This document shows positions 1 to 5,938 of a DNA stretch of 8,062 nt, in pieces; the first letter of the stretch is position 1, and each line of letters starts with the position of its first letter. Under the pieces are notes generated by a model that ran no database searches, was not told the DNA's origin, and saw only the letters and a list, made by a program, of their open reading frames with translations. The translations under genes and the position numbers were made by a program. Source of the DNA: Chitinophagaceae bacterium (GTDB lineage Bacteria > Bacteroidota > Bacteroidia > Chitinophagales > Chitinophagaceae); assembly GCA_003167015.1 (NCBI GenBank), contig PMUF01000602.1, positions 1 through 8,062 of the forward strand. The letters run 5' to 3'.

Positions 1-1122
1 GTATTCAACGTCCCACTTATTGATTGGTAACATGAGAAAGCGCTCCCCGATCCCCCAGGTATCCGGCAAAGTAGTGATGAAGGAAGAATCGATCATATAC
101 CAGATCTCCCGGTCATTCTGCATCTTCTGGCCGATCACGCTGTAAATATGCGCCATGCTCTCTCCCACCGTATAGCTGCCGAACTCGGTAAAGATATGGG
201 GCATGGGAACATTATTCCGTTTGCAGGCCTTTTTGATGTTGCCGACGATCTCATTGATCATGAACTGATAGTCGTATTCGAAGCCGAGCGAATGTTTGAT
301 GGGGAATCCGCCGCCGATATTGATGGAGTCCAGTTCGGGACAGATCTTTTTCAGCTGGCAGTAAAGGTTGATCACCTTATTGAGCTCACTCCAGTAATAG
401 ATGTCGTCCTTGATCCCTTTGTTGAGGAAGATATGGAGCATTTTCAGCTGAAAGCGGTCTTCGTTGCCCTCGATCTTATCGACATAGAATTCCAGCACCT
501 CCCTGGCCCGGAAACCAAGGCGGGAAGTATAGAAAGGAAAAGTAGGCTCTTCTTCCGCCGCCACCCGGATACCTAGTTTGAAGGGGACCTTTACGGATCG
601 CTTATACTGCTGCAGTTCGTCCTTGTTGTCCAGGATAGGGATGACATTTTTGAATCCGCTGTTGAGCAGGGAAGCGATACGGCTGGTATAGCTCTTTTGT
701 TTGAACCCATTGCAGATGATGAAGGTATCCTTCGTGATCTTCTTCCGCTGATACAGCTTTTTGATGATCTCTATGTCATAGGCAAAAGAAGTCTCCAGAT
801 GGATATCGTTCTTCAGCGCCTCTTCGACAATGAAGGAGAAGTGTGAGCTTTTCGTACAATAGCAATAGAAATATTTGCCTTCGTAGCGATGCTTTTTAAT
901 GGCGGTAGCAAACATCTTCTTGGCCTTGTTGATCTGACTGCCGATCTTGGGCAAATACGTCAGCTTCAGTGGAGTGCCGTACTTGTCGATCAGGGCTTTC
1001 AAATCGACGCCATTGAATTCAAGATAGTTGTCTTTGACTTCGAAACCTTCCTGCGGGAAGTTGAAGGTTTGCGTCACCAGGTCGGTGTATGTGTTATTCT
1101 GAGACTGGTCCAGGTTAATCAA
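1..1122 (-). CDS. speA: Arginine decarboxylase, PLP-dependent (partial, C-terminus beyond left edge)
   Basis: The first 374 codons of a fold-type III (alanine-racemase-like) PLP enzyme, open to the left edge with no stop. The probable reaction is L-arginine to agmatine plus CO2, the first step of polyamine synthesis, in the cytoplasm. Numbering from the proposed TTG start, the PLP-lysine segment is CTKSSHF (Lys91), a phosphate-binding glycine loop NIGGGFP lies at 268-274, and TEFGSYTVG at 312-320 sits where related decarboxylases have their E-P-G-R motif. The opening TQTFNFPQEGF and the YCYCTKSSHF stretch match, from memory, the short (about 460-residue) Bacteroidota proteins annotated as arginine decarboxylase rather than the long E. 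coli SpeA. The frame has no ATG or GTG near the expected N-terminus: TTG at 1122-1120 follows an in-frame TAA at 1134-1132, and the first ATG is codon 70. Another substrate among basic amino acids cannot be excluded from sequence. Confidence 0.86.
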   Translation of the reverse strand, partial: MINLDQSQNNTYTDLVTQTFNFPQEGFEVKDNYLEFNGVDLKALIDKYGTPLKLTYLPKIGSQINKAKKMFATAIKKHRYEGKYFYCYCTKSSHFSFIVEEALKNDIHLETSFAYDIEIIKKLYQRKKITKDTFIICNGFKQKSYTSRIASLLNSGFKNVIPILDNKDELQQYKRSVKVPFKLGIRVAAEEEPTFPFYTSRLGFRAREVLEFYVDKIEGNEDRFQLKMLHIFLNKGIKDDIYYWSELNKVINLYCQLKKICPELDSINIGGGFPIKHSLGFEYDYQFMINEIVGNIKKACKRNNVPMPHIFTEFGSYTVGESMAHIYSVIGQKMQNDREIWYMIDSSFITTLPDTWGIGERFLMLPINKWDVEY

Positions 1123-1149
1123 TCTTAATAGTTAGTAAGTTATTAATTA

Positions 1150-1171
1150 TGCAAAAGTGTAGTTTTTTGCA
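1150..1171. promoter_or_regulatory. Inverted repeat in the decarboxylase upstream region
   Basis: TGCAAAA (1150-1156) and TTTTGCA (1165-1171) form a perfect 7-bp inverted repeat with an 8-bp spacer, 28 bp upstream of the proposed decarboxylase start. On the minus strand the proximal arm lies in CACTTTTG, one mismatch from the Bacteroidota -7 element TAnnTTTG, so the repeat may overlap the promoter. It could be an operator, but AT-rich symmetry of this size can arise by chance. No regulator is identifiable. Confidence 0.35.
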
Positions 1172-1183
1172 CAATTGATAAAA

Positions 1184-1221
1184 TAAAAAAGAGGATGCCT
1201 CCTGATAAGAAGACACCCTCT
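1184..1221 (-). terminator. Strong intrinsic terminator of the thrS-infC-rpmI-rplT operon
   Basis: On the minus strand, 1221-1208 pairs with 1203-1190 in an uninterrupted 14-bp stem (including three G-U pairs) around a 4-nt loop. It is followed at once by six T residues and then ATTTTATC. It begins 16 nt after the rplT stop codon. This is a textbook Rho-independent terminator. It separates the ribosomal-protein operon from the downstream same-strand decarboxylase gene, which should therefore need its own promoter. Confidence 0.93.
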
Positions 1222-1237
1222 GTATGGTAAGCGTTAA

Positions 1238-1582
1238 TTATTTAACGGTGGCGACCAGTTGTTTGAACGTTTCCGGCTCATTCATGGCCAGGTCAGCCAG
1301 CACTTTGCGATCGAGGCCGATCCCTTTCTGGCTGAGCTTGTGGATGAAGGCGGAGTAGGTCAGCCCTTCGGCGCGAACAGCGGCGTTGATACGGGCGATC
1401 CACAGCGTGCGGTATTCTCTCTTTTTGAGCTTACGGCCGACATAACGATATTGAAGGCCCTTCTCGAGGACGTTCTTGGCGACAGTATAAACATTTTTAC
1501 GTTTGCCATAGAACCCTTTGGCCTGTTTGAGGATACGTTTCCTGCGTGCCCGGGATGCGACGGCGTTAACTGAACGTGGCAT
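1238..1582 (-). CDS. rplT: 50S ribosomal protein L20
   Basis: A 114-residue protein, the usual L20 length, from the MPRSVNAVASRARRKRILK start to the end. L20 is an early-binding 23S rRNA protein needed for 50S assembly; in several bacteria it also represses its own operon by binding a leader RNA that mimics its rRNA site. Visible family features are the very basic N-terminal tail (residues 1-30, with AKGFYGKRKN), the helical KLKKREYRTLWIARINAAVR segment (51-70), and the C-terminal globular part with YSAFIHKLSQKGIGLDRKVL. It follows rpmI by 55 nt on the same strand and is the last gene of the operon, just before the strong terminator. There is no clear Shine-Dalgarno sequence before the ATG, as is common in Bacteroidota. 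Confidence 0.98.
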   Translation of the reverse strand: MPRSVNAVASRARRKRILKQAKGFYGKRKNVYTVAKNVLEKGLQYRYVGRKLKKREYRTLWIARINAAVRAEGLTYSAFIHKLSQKGIGLDRKVLADLAMNEPETFKQLVATVK

Positions 1583-1639
1583 ATCTTAACTAGTTTAATA
1601 TTAATAATGATGAAGCAAGGCTGGTAAACGGCAGACCGC

Positions 1640-1837
1640 TTATTTCAGCCGCAACAAACGTTTTACAAAGTCCAGGTTGGCGTGTTGGACTTCGCCTTTC
1701 TTGGCCATGACACGCTTGCGCTTCTTGGATTTTTTAGTAAGAATGTGACGTTTGAAAGCTTTTTGGAAGGTGATCTTCCCGGTGCCGGTCACTTTAAACC
1801 TCTTTTTGGCACTCGAATTCGTTCTAACCTTAGGCAT
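1640..1837 (-). CDS. rpmI: 50S ribosomal protein L35
   Basis: A 65-residue, highly basic protein of normal L35 length. The N-terminal MPKVRTNSSAKKRFKVTGTG and the central FKRHILTKKSKKRKR are family hallmarks. L35 is a small component of the large ribosomal subunit, and the rpmI-rplT pairing is nearly universal. The start ATG at 1837-1835 has no Shine-Dalgarno sequence and is preceded by AAAAGCAGTCAAA. About 95 nt upstream lies a promoter-like element and before that a terminator-like hairpin, so this gene may open its own transcription unit with rplT. There is no sign of truncation. Confidence 0.98.
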   Translation of the reverse strand: MPKVRTNSSAKKRFKVTGTGKITFQKAFKRHILTKKSKKRKRVMAKKGEVQHANLDFVKRLLRLK

Positions 1838-1926
1838 TTTGACTGCTTTTGCATGATACCCTGATGGCGGATCCGCACAGGCGGACCACTTATGGAGCCG
1901 GTTGGGTGAATAAACGGGCTAAAATG
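1838..1926 (-). promoter_or_regulatory. rpmI: Structured 5' leader of rpmI-rplT, candidate autoregulatory RNA
   Basis: If transcription starts a few bases after the -7 match at 1939-1932, the rpmI mRNA has a leader of about 90 nt. It can form a first small stem, AGCC (1920-1917) with GGCT (1899-1896). A second stem has 7 bp (one G-U) between 1887-1881 and 1876-1870, with a 4-nt loop CTGT. The 1867-1876 segment GCGGATCCGC is also a perfect palindrome, so 1876-1870 has an alternative partner. In E. coli and B. subtilis, L20 represses this operon through leader RNA; a comparable role here is inference, and I did not recognise a known L20-leader consensus. Confidence 0.42.
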
Positions 1927-1931
1927 GAGTG

Positions 1932-1939
1932 CAAAATTA
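1932..1939 (-). promoter_or_regulatory. Bacteroidota -7 promoter element upstream of rpmI
   Basis: The minus strand reads TAATTTTG, an exact match to TAnnTTTG, 94 bp before the rpmI start and just downstream of a terminator-like hairpin. No good TTTG is found at the expected -33 spacing (19-21 bp); that position falls in the hairpin's right arm. The position between a terminator and a leader supports an internal promoter for rpmI-rplT. Confidence 0.5.
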
Positions 1940-1952
1940 GGTAAATCAAACG

Positions 1953-1980
1953 AAAAAGCCGCACTTACGCGCGGCTTTTT
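1953..1980 (-). terminator. Terminator-like hairpin between infC and rpmI
   Basis: AAAAAGCCGC (1953-1962) and GCGGCTTTTT (1971-1980) are perfectly complementary across an 8-nt loop. On the minus strand, where the operon is transcribed, the stem ends in TTTTT and is followed by CGTTTGATTT; in the plus direction it ends in six T. It lies 62 nt after the infC stop. It would at least partly end thrS-infC transcripts before rpmI, or act as an attenuator. Confidence 0.72.
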
Positions 1981-2042
1981 TAACTTTTTTCCCGGAAAAT
2001 GCCTAAAGACTGATAGATTCGACCGACAAATGCGGCGCCGGG

Positions 2043-2642
2043 TTATGAAGGAGCTCCTTTCTCTTTTTCTTTCTTTTTCTGCGATTTGGGAGCCCAGATG
2101 GCCAACATCCGTTTGCCTTCCATTTTCGGCATCCCTTCCAGCACACCTGAATCGCCCAGCCGCTCGGCAAATTTCAGCAGCAGGAGTTCGCCTCTTTCCT
2201 TGAACTGGATCGCCCTGCCCTTAAACTGCACATAAGCCTTTACCTTATTCCCTTCTTTCAGGAATTTTTCGGCATGCTTGGCCTTGAAATCGAAATCATG
2301 GTCATCCGTATTCGGGGTGAACCGGATTTCCTTTACTTCCGAAGCCTTGCTCTTGGCCTTCATCTCCTTTTCCTTCTTTTTCTTCTCGTAAAGGAATTTA
2401 TTATAGTCGATGATCTTGCAGACAGGAGGATCCGCATTAGGAGAGATCTCAACAAGGTCGAGCTGCTGTTCCTGCGCCATCTTCAGGGCTTCCTGGATCG
2501 GATATACGCCTACTTCGATATTGTCGCCTACTAATCGCACCTGCGGAACCCTGATCATATGGTTGGTGCGATGTTCTTGTTGTTGTTCTTTTCTGAATCG
2601 TGGATTAAAATTCCCTCTTGGGGGTCTCGGTGGAAATGCCAT
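2043..2642 (-). CDS. infC: Translation initiation factor IF-3
   Basis: A 199-residue IF-3, slightly longer than the roughly 180 residues of E. coli. IF-3 binds the 30S subunit, keeps it from joining 50S prematurely and proofreads the start codon and initiator tRNA. The N domain runs from about IRVPQVRLVGDNIEVGVYPIQEAL (30-53) to SPNADPPVCKIIDYNKF (67-83). A Lys/Glu-rich linker helix follows (84-105), then the C domain with VKEIRFTPNTDDHDFDFKAKHAEKFL (103-128) and FKGRAIQFKERG (140-151). The C-terminus is a Lys-rich tail. Residues 1-28, rich in Pro, Arg, Gln and Asn, extend beyond the core. The start is an ordinary ATG, unlike the AUU of E. coli infC. It lies 74 nt after thrS on the same strand. 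Confidence 0.97.
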   Translation of the reverse strand: MAFPPRPPRGNFNPRFRKEQQQEHRTNHMIRVPQVRLVGDNIEVGVYPIQEALKMAQEQQLDLVEISPNADPPVCKIIDYNKFLYEKKKKEKEMKAKSKASEVKEIRFTPNTDDHDFDFKAKHAEKFLKEGNKVKAYVQFKGRAIQFKERGELLLLKFAERLGDSGVLEGMPKMEGKRMLAIWAPKSQKKKEKEKGAPS

Positions 2643-2658
2643 TTACTGTTTTTAAGTC

Positions 2659-2683
2659 CAGCTTCCCTCCCTGTCGGAAGCTG
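2659..2683 (-). other. Hairpin in the thrS-infC intergenic gap
   Basis: CAGCTTCC (2659-2666) and GGAAGCTG (2676-2683) form a perfect 8-bp stem with a 9-nt loop inside the 74-nt gap. In the operon direction it is followed by GACTTAAAAACAG and no T-run, so it is not an intrinsic terminator for thrS; its 3' end is 16 nt before the infC ATG. In the plus direction a run of seven T follows 4 nt later, but no plus-strand gene needs it. It may be an RNA-processing, stability or translational-control element. Confidence 0.4.
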
Positions 2684-2716
2684 CTGATTTTTTTACCTCT
2701 TTAACATTCACACTCC

Positions 2717-4657
2717 TCAGGGATTGGGAGTGCGTTCTACTATCTCTTTCCTGATGTCGGCGATGAACTCTTCGATACCTTTTACACCCAAATCTCCTTT
2801 GCCTTGCCTGCGAACGGCTACTTTATTGTCGTTCATTTCCTTTTCTCCAATGACCAGCATATAAGGCACTTTGGCTAGCTCGGTATCGCGGATCTTCTTT
2901 CCGATTTTCTCACTTCGATCATCTACTTCTACACGAATATCTGCATTTTTCAGGTAAACTAAAAGACTTTGTGCATATTCCAAAGACTTATCGGTGATCG
3001 GCAGGATCTTCACCTGCAGTGGCGCCAGCCATACCGGAAATTTACCCGCATAATGCTCCAGCAGGAAGCCAATAAAGCGTTCGTGCGTTCCCAGCGGCGC
3101 CCGGTGGATGATCAGCGGCGTTTCGGCATGGTTGTCCTTATTGATGAATTCCAGCTTAAAACGCTTGCCCTGGGCAAAATCCACCTGGTTGGTGGCGAGG
3201 GTGAACTCCCGGCCGATGGTGCTCCAGATCTGAACGTCAATTTTGGGGCCGTAAAATGCTGCCTCATCCGGCACCTCGATATAGGGGGTATTGGTCCGGA
3301 TCAGGACATCCCGCACCAGGGCTTCGGTCTCCTTCCACAATTCCGGCTCGTCAATGTACTTTTTCCCCAGCTTCGACGGCTCATGCACGCTGAAACGCAT
3401 CACATATTTGTCGACCCCGAATATCTTAAAGTATTTCAGGTACATTACGTTGACAGCCTTGAACTCGTCGAAGAATTGGGCCTTGGTACAGTAAATATGC
3501 GCATCATTCATGTGCAAACACCGTACCCGCATTAAGCCGAAAAGCTCTCCGCTCTGCTCATAGCGGTAACAGGTGCCATATTCCGCCAGCCGGTATGGCA
3601 AATCCTTATAAGACTTCTGTTCGGCCGCGAAGATCTTATGGTGATGCGGGCAGTTCATCGACTTCAGGTAATATTTCTCCCCTTCCAGCTCCATGGGCGG
3701 AAACATGCTGTCCTGGTAATAGGGCAGGTGGCCGCTGGTAATATAGAGGCTTTCCTTAGCGATATTCGGGGTAACAACCCGTTTGTAGCCCGCCCGCTCT
3801 TCGGTTTGCTTGGCCAGCCGCTCCAATTCTTCGATGATCACGGCGCCATTGGGCATCCACAGGGGCAGACCGGGACCCACCTGCTCGTCGAAGGTGAAAA
3901 TACCCAATTCCTTGCCCAGTTTCCGGTGGTCCCGCTTTTTCGCTTCTTCCAGCATCAGCAGGTATTCGTCCAGTTCCTTCTGGGAAGGAAAGGTTACCCC
4001 GTAAACCCTGGTCAGCTGCTTGTTCCGCTCATCCCCTTTCCAGAAGGCGCCGGAAATATTGGTCAGCCGCACCGCCTTGATAAACCCGGTATTCGGGATA
4101 TGGGGGCCCCGGCAGAGATCGGTGAACCCCCCCTGTGTATAGAACGTGATCTGCCCGTCCTGCAGGTTTTCCAGCAGATCGAGCTTGTATTCGTCACCTT
4201 TTTCGGCAAAATACTGTACCGCCTCCGCCTTGGAGATCTCTTTTCGCTGGTAGACCTCGTTCTTTTTGGCCAGTTCAGCCATCTTGACTTCTAATTGGCG
4301 AAGATCGTCCTCGGTGATTTGCCTGCCCCCCAGGTCCATATCATAATAGAAACCGCCGGTGTCGATGGCCGGCCCTACCCAGAATTTCGCGCCGGGAAAA
4401 AGAGCTTCTACCGCCTCGGCCATGAGGTGGGCGGAGGAATGCCAGAAAGTGGATTTACCATCCTTATCCGTCCAGGTCAATAATGTCAGTGTCGCATCTG
4501 TCGTGATCGGGCGCGTCGCATCCCATACCTGCCCGTTCACATTCGCAGCCAATACTTTTCTCGCCAATCCCTCACTGATGGACCGGGCGATCTCTAATGC
4601 AGTGACGCCGCTGTTGTATTCTCTTACGGCGCCGTCCGGAAAAGTGATTTTGATCAT
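2717..4657 (-). CDS. thrS: Threonine--tRNA ligase (ThrRS)
   Basis: A full-length 646-residue class II synthetase (E. coli 642) that charges tRNA-Thr in the cytoplasm. The order is a TGS domain (1-62, opening MIKITFPDGAVREY), the editing domain (about 63-225), the catalytic core (about 245-540), and the anticodon-binding domain (about 545-640). The editing site keeps HSSAH (His73, His77) and LCRGPH (Cys182, His186), so it should clear Ser-tRNA-Thr. The zinc ligands that select threonine are present as Cys336 (MNCPHH), His387 (NDAHIYC) and His518 (IIHRAPLG). The segment RCLHMNDAHIY replaces the E. coli-type RGFTQDDAHIF; I recall this variant in other Bacteroidota. It heads the thrS-infC-rpmI-rplT block. 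The start is fixed by the TGS opening and lies only 7 bp past a -7 promoter match, so the mRNA may be almost leaderless. Confidence 0.99.
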   Translation of the reverse strand: MIKITFPDGAVREYNSGVTALEIARSISEGLARKVLAANVNGQVWDATRPITTDATLTLLTWTDKDGKSTFWHSSAHLMAEAVEALFPGAKFWVGPAIDTGGFYYDMDLGGRQITEDDLRQLEVKMAELAKKNEVYQRKEISKAEAVQYFAEKGDEYKLDLLENLQDGQITFYTQGGFTDLCRGPHIPNTGFIKAVRLTNISGAFWKGDERNKQLTRVYGVTFPSQKELDEYLLMLEEAKKRDHRKLGKELGIFTFDEQVGPGLPLWMPNGAVIIEELERLAKQTEERAGYKRVVTPNIAKESLYITSGHLPYYQDSMFPPMELEGEKYYLKSMNCPHHHKIFAAEQKSYKDLPYRLAEYGTCYRYEQSGELFGLMRVRCLHMNDAHIYCTKAQFFDEFKAVNVMYLKYFKIFGVDKYVMRFSVHEPSKLGKKYIDEPELWKETEALVRDVLIRTNTPYIEVPDEAAFYGPKIDVQIWSTIGREFTLATNQVDFAQGKRFKLEFINKDNHAETPLIIHRAPLGTHERFIGFLLEHYAGKFPVWLAPLQVKILPITDKSLEYAQSLLVYLKNADIRVEVDDRSEKIGKKIRDTELAKVPYMLVIGEKEMNDNKVAVRRQGKGDLGVKGIEEFIADIRKEIVERTPNP

Positions 4658-4664
4658 AAGGGTG

Positions 4665-4672
4665 CAAATTTA
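4665..4672 (-). promoter_or_regulatory. Bacteroidota -7 promoter element of thrS
   Basis: The minus strand reads TAAATTTG, an exact TAnnTTTG match, ending 7 bp before the thrS ATG. Transcription would start within a few bases of the start codon, which leaves no room for a T-box or an E. coli-type thrS operator. A -33 TTTG at standard spacing is not obvious; one occurs about 25 bp upstream, which is longer than usual. Confidence 0.55.
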
Positions 4673-4729
4673 CGCCAAAATGCCGAATTGGATTTTACAA
4701 ATGGTAAAGGCCCCAAACAATTATTTACC

Positions 4730-4736
4730 TAATTTG
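4730..4736 (+). promoter_or_regulatory. Weak -7-like element before the exported-protein pair
   Basis: TAATTTG on the plus strand is one base shorter than TAnnTTTG and lies 5 bp before the GTG at 4742 and 20 bp before the ATG at 4757. No -33 TTTG is seen at proper spacing. It is the best promoter candidate in the 84-bp divergent gap with thrS. It slightly favours the ATG at 4757 as the true start, because GTG would leave no leader. Confidence 0.3.
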
Positions 4737-4741
4737 CTATA

Positions 4742-5935
4742 GTGAAATCGCAGACTATGCAGAGACTCTTTTTACTCCTCGTAACCATCGCACCATTTTT
4801 GCTGCGGGCCCAGGACCTGACGGGCGTCTGGCAGGGCCATTTCCGGTCGGAAAACCTGGCCATGAGATCTACGGTATTCGATGACCGTTATAAATTCGAG
4901 GTCCAGATCGCTCAGCACGCCAAAAATTTCGATGCAGTGACCTACTCTTATCTCTCTTCTATCTTTTATGGCAAAGCGGCTGCAGCCGGTACCATCAATG
5001 TCCATACGGGCAAAGTACTGTTGCAGGAAGGAAAGTTGCTGGAACTTCGCAATCAGTCCGGCGATGTTTGCATCATGACCTGCTTTCTCCAATACTCCAA
5101 ATCCGGTGACGACGAATTTTTGGAAGGCAGCTATGTCAGCATGAATACCCGGGATTCTTCCAATTGCGGACGGGGAACGGTATTTCTCCACAAAGTAGCC
5201 TCCTCCGATTTTTATGAAGAGCCTTTTTTGGTCAAGCGGGAAAAAGAGCTGAAGGAGAAACCGGCCCTTGCCCATTCCGGCACCCCGGTCAAAAAACCGC
5301 CAACCGGCACCGCCATGACCGGCAAACCTGCGCCGGCACACCGGCCTGACAGTACCCGAACCACTGCCCGGGTCCCGGCACATGTGACCCGGCGACCCGA
5401 CAGCACCCGGCTAACGGCCAGGAATCCCGCTGCCCACCCGCATCGGCCAGTCCCTCCCGCACCCGCGACACCCCCACCTGCCATCGCGAAGATCTCCGTT
5501 CCGCGGGGCACGCTGCAGAATACATCTACCGACAGCATGGTCAGCATGAACCGGCATTTTCCCACCATCGCCCCCAGGGTGCTGCTGGACCGGTCCACTA
5601 CCCTGGTCCGTTCACTGACAGTTCACACCAAGGAAGTGGTGCTGAATATTTATGACGACGGGGTAATCGATGGCGATACGATCTCCGTCTACCTGGACAA
5701 CCGGCAGGTGATCGACCACGCTATGCTGACCGACCGTCCCCTTGTCGTGACACTCCACCTCGACGATACCGACGATTTTCACAAATTGGTGCTGGTAGCG
5801 GACAATGAAGGGACCATCCCGCCCAATACCTCCCTGATGATCGTCAGGGCCGGTGACAAGGAATACAAAGTGAATATCACCTCCAGCCTGCAAATGAATG
5901 CCAGTATCACCTTTAAGTACGTAAAACCTGATTAA
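4742..5935 (+). CDS. Exported two-domain protein of unknown function with Pro/Arg-rich repeat linker
   Basis: The function is not recognised. The frame opens at GTG; an ATG five codons later (4757) gives a cleaner signal peptide, MQRLFLLLVTIAPFLLRA before QDLTG, and may be the real start. Counting from GTG, a beta-rich N domain (about 24-155) begins DLTGVWQG and holds three cysteines (110, 114, 142). A disordered Pro/Thr/Arg/His-rich linker (about 166-250) contains a 17-residue tandem repeat beginning RPDSTR. The C domain (about 290-395) carries YDDGVIDGDT (304-313), MLTDRPL (328-334) and EGTIPPNTSLMIV (356-368). N and C domains match those of the next gene, only 3 nt downstream, so the two are paralogs, probably co-transcribed and translationally coupled. 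Export to periplasm or surface is likely; there is no lipobox, no membrane anchor beyond the signal, and no catalytic motif I can name. Confidence 0.88.
   Translation: MKSQTMQRLFLLLVTIAPFLLRAQDLTGVWQGHFRSENLAMRSTVFDDRYKFEVQIAQHAKNFDAVTYSYLSSIFYGKAAAAGTINVHTGKVLLQEGKLLELRNQSGDVCIMTCFLQYSKSGDDEFLEGSYVSMNTRDSSNCGRGTVFLHKVASSDFYEEPFLVKREKELKEKPALAHSGTPVKKPPTGTAMTGKPAPAHRPDSTRTTARVPAHVTRRPDSTRLTARNPAAHPHRPVPPAPATPPPAIAKISVPRGTLQNTSTDSMVSMNRHFPTIAPRVLLDRSTTLVRSLTVHTKEVVLNIYDDGVIDGDTISVYLDNRQVIDHAMLTDRPLVVTLHLDDTDDFHKLVLVADNEGTIPPNTSLMIVRAGDKEYKVNITSSLQMNASITFKYVKPD
5342..5443 (+). repeat. Two 51-bp tandem coding repeats in the linker
   Basis: Residues 201-217 and 218-234 of the exported protein are two imperfect 17-residue units, each beginning RPDSTR followed by x-T-A-R and then a Pro/Ala/His stretch. 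At DNA level the units (5342-5392 and 5393-5443) have drifted mostly at synonymous sites, so the duplication is not recent. The composition suggests a flexible, positively charged spacer. Confidence 0.7.
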
Positions 5936-5938
5936 CCC

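Noticed and set aside
3638..4294. Long plus-strand open frame opposite thrS
   Set aside because: It is wholly antisense to the catalytic and editing domains of a clear ThrRS, has no start context or recognisable domain, and is an expected by-product of GC-rich codon use. The same applies to the open frames opposite the decarboxylase, infC, rplT, DUF3347 and ABC-F genes.
4658..4741. T-box or other riboswitch upstream of thrS
   Set aside because: The gap is only 84 bp, shared with a divergent gene, and the -7 element sits almost on the start codon, which leaves no leader.
5342..5443. CRISPR-like or microsatellite array
   Set aside because: There are only two units, imperfect, in frame and encoding a protein linker, with no spacers.
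4772..5598. Minus-strand open frames inside the first exported-protein gene
   Set aside because: They overlap a coding frame with a signal peptide and a conserved paralog next door, and their sequences are low-complexity mirror products of the Pro/Arg-rich linker.
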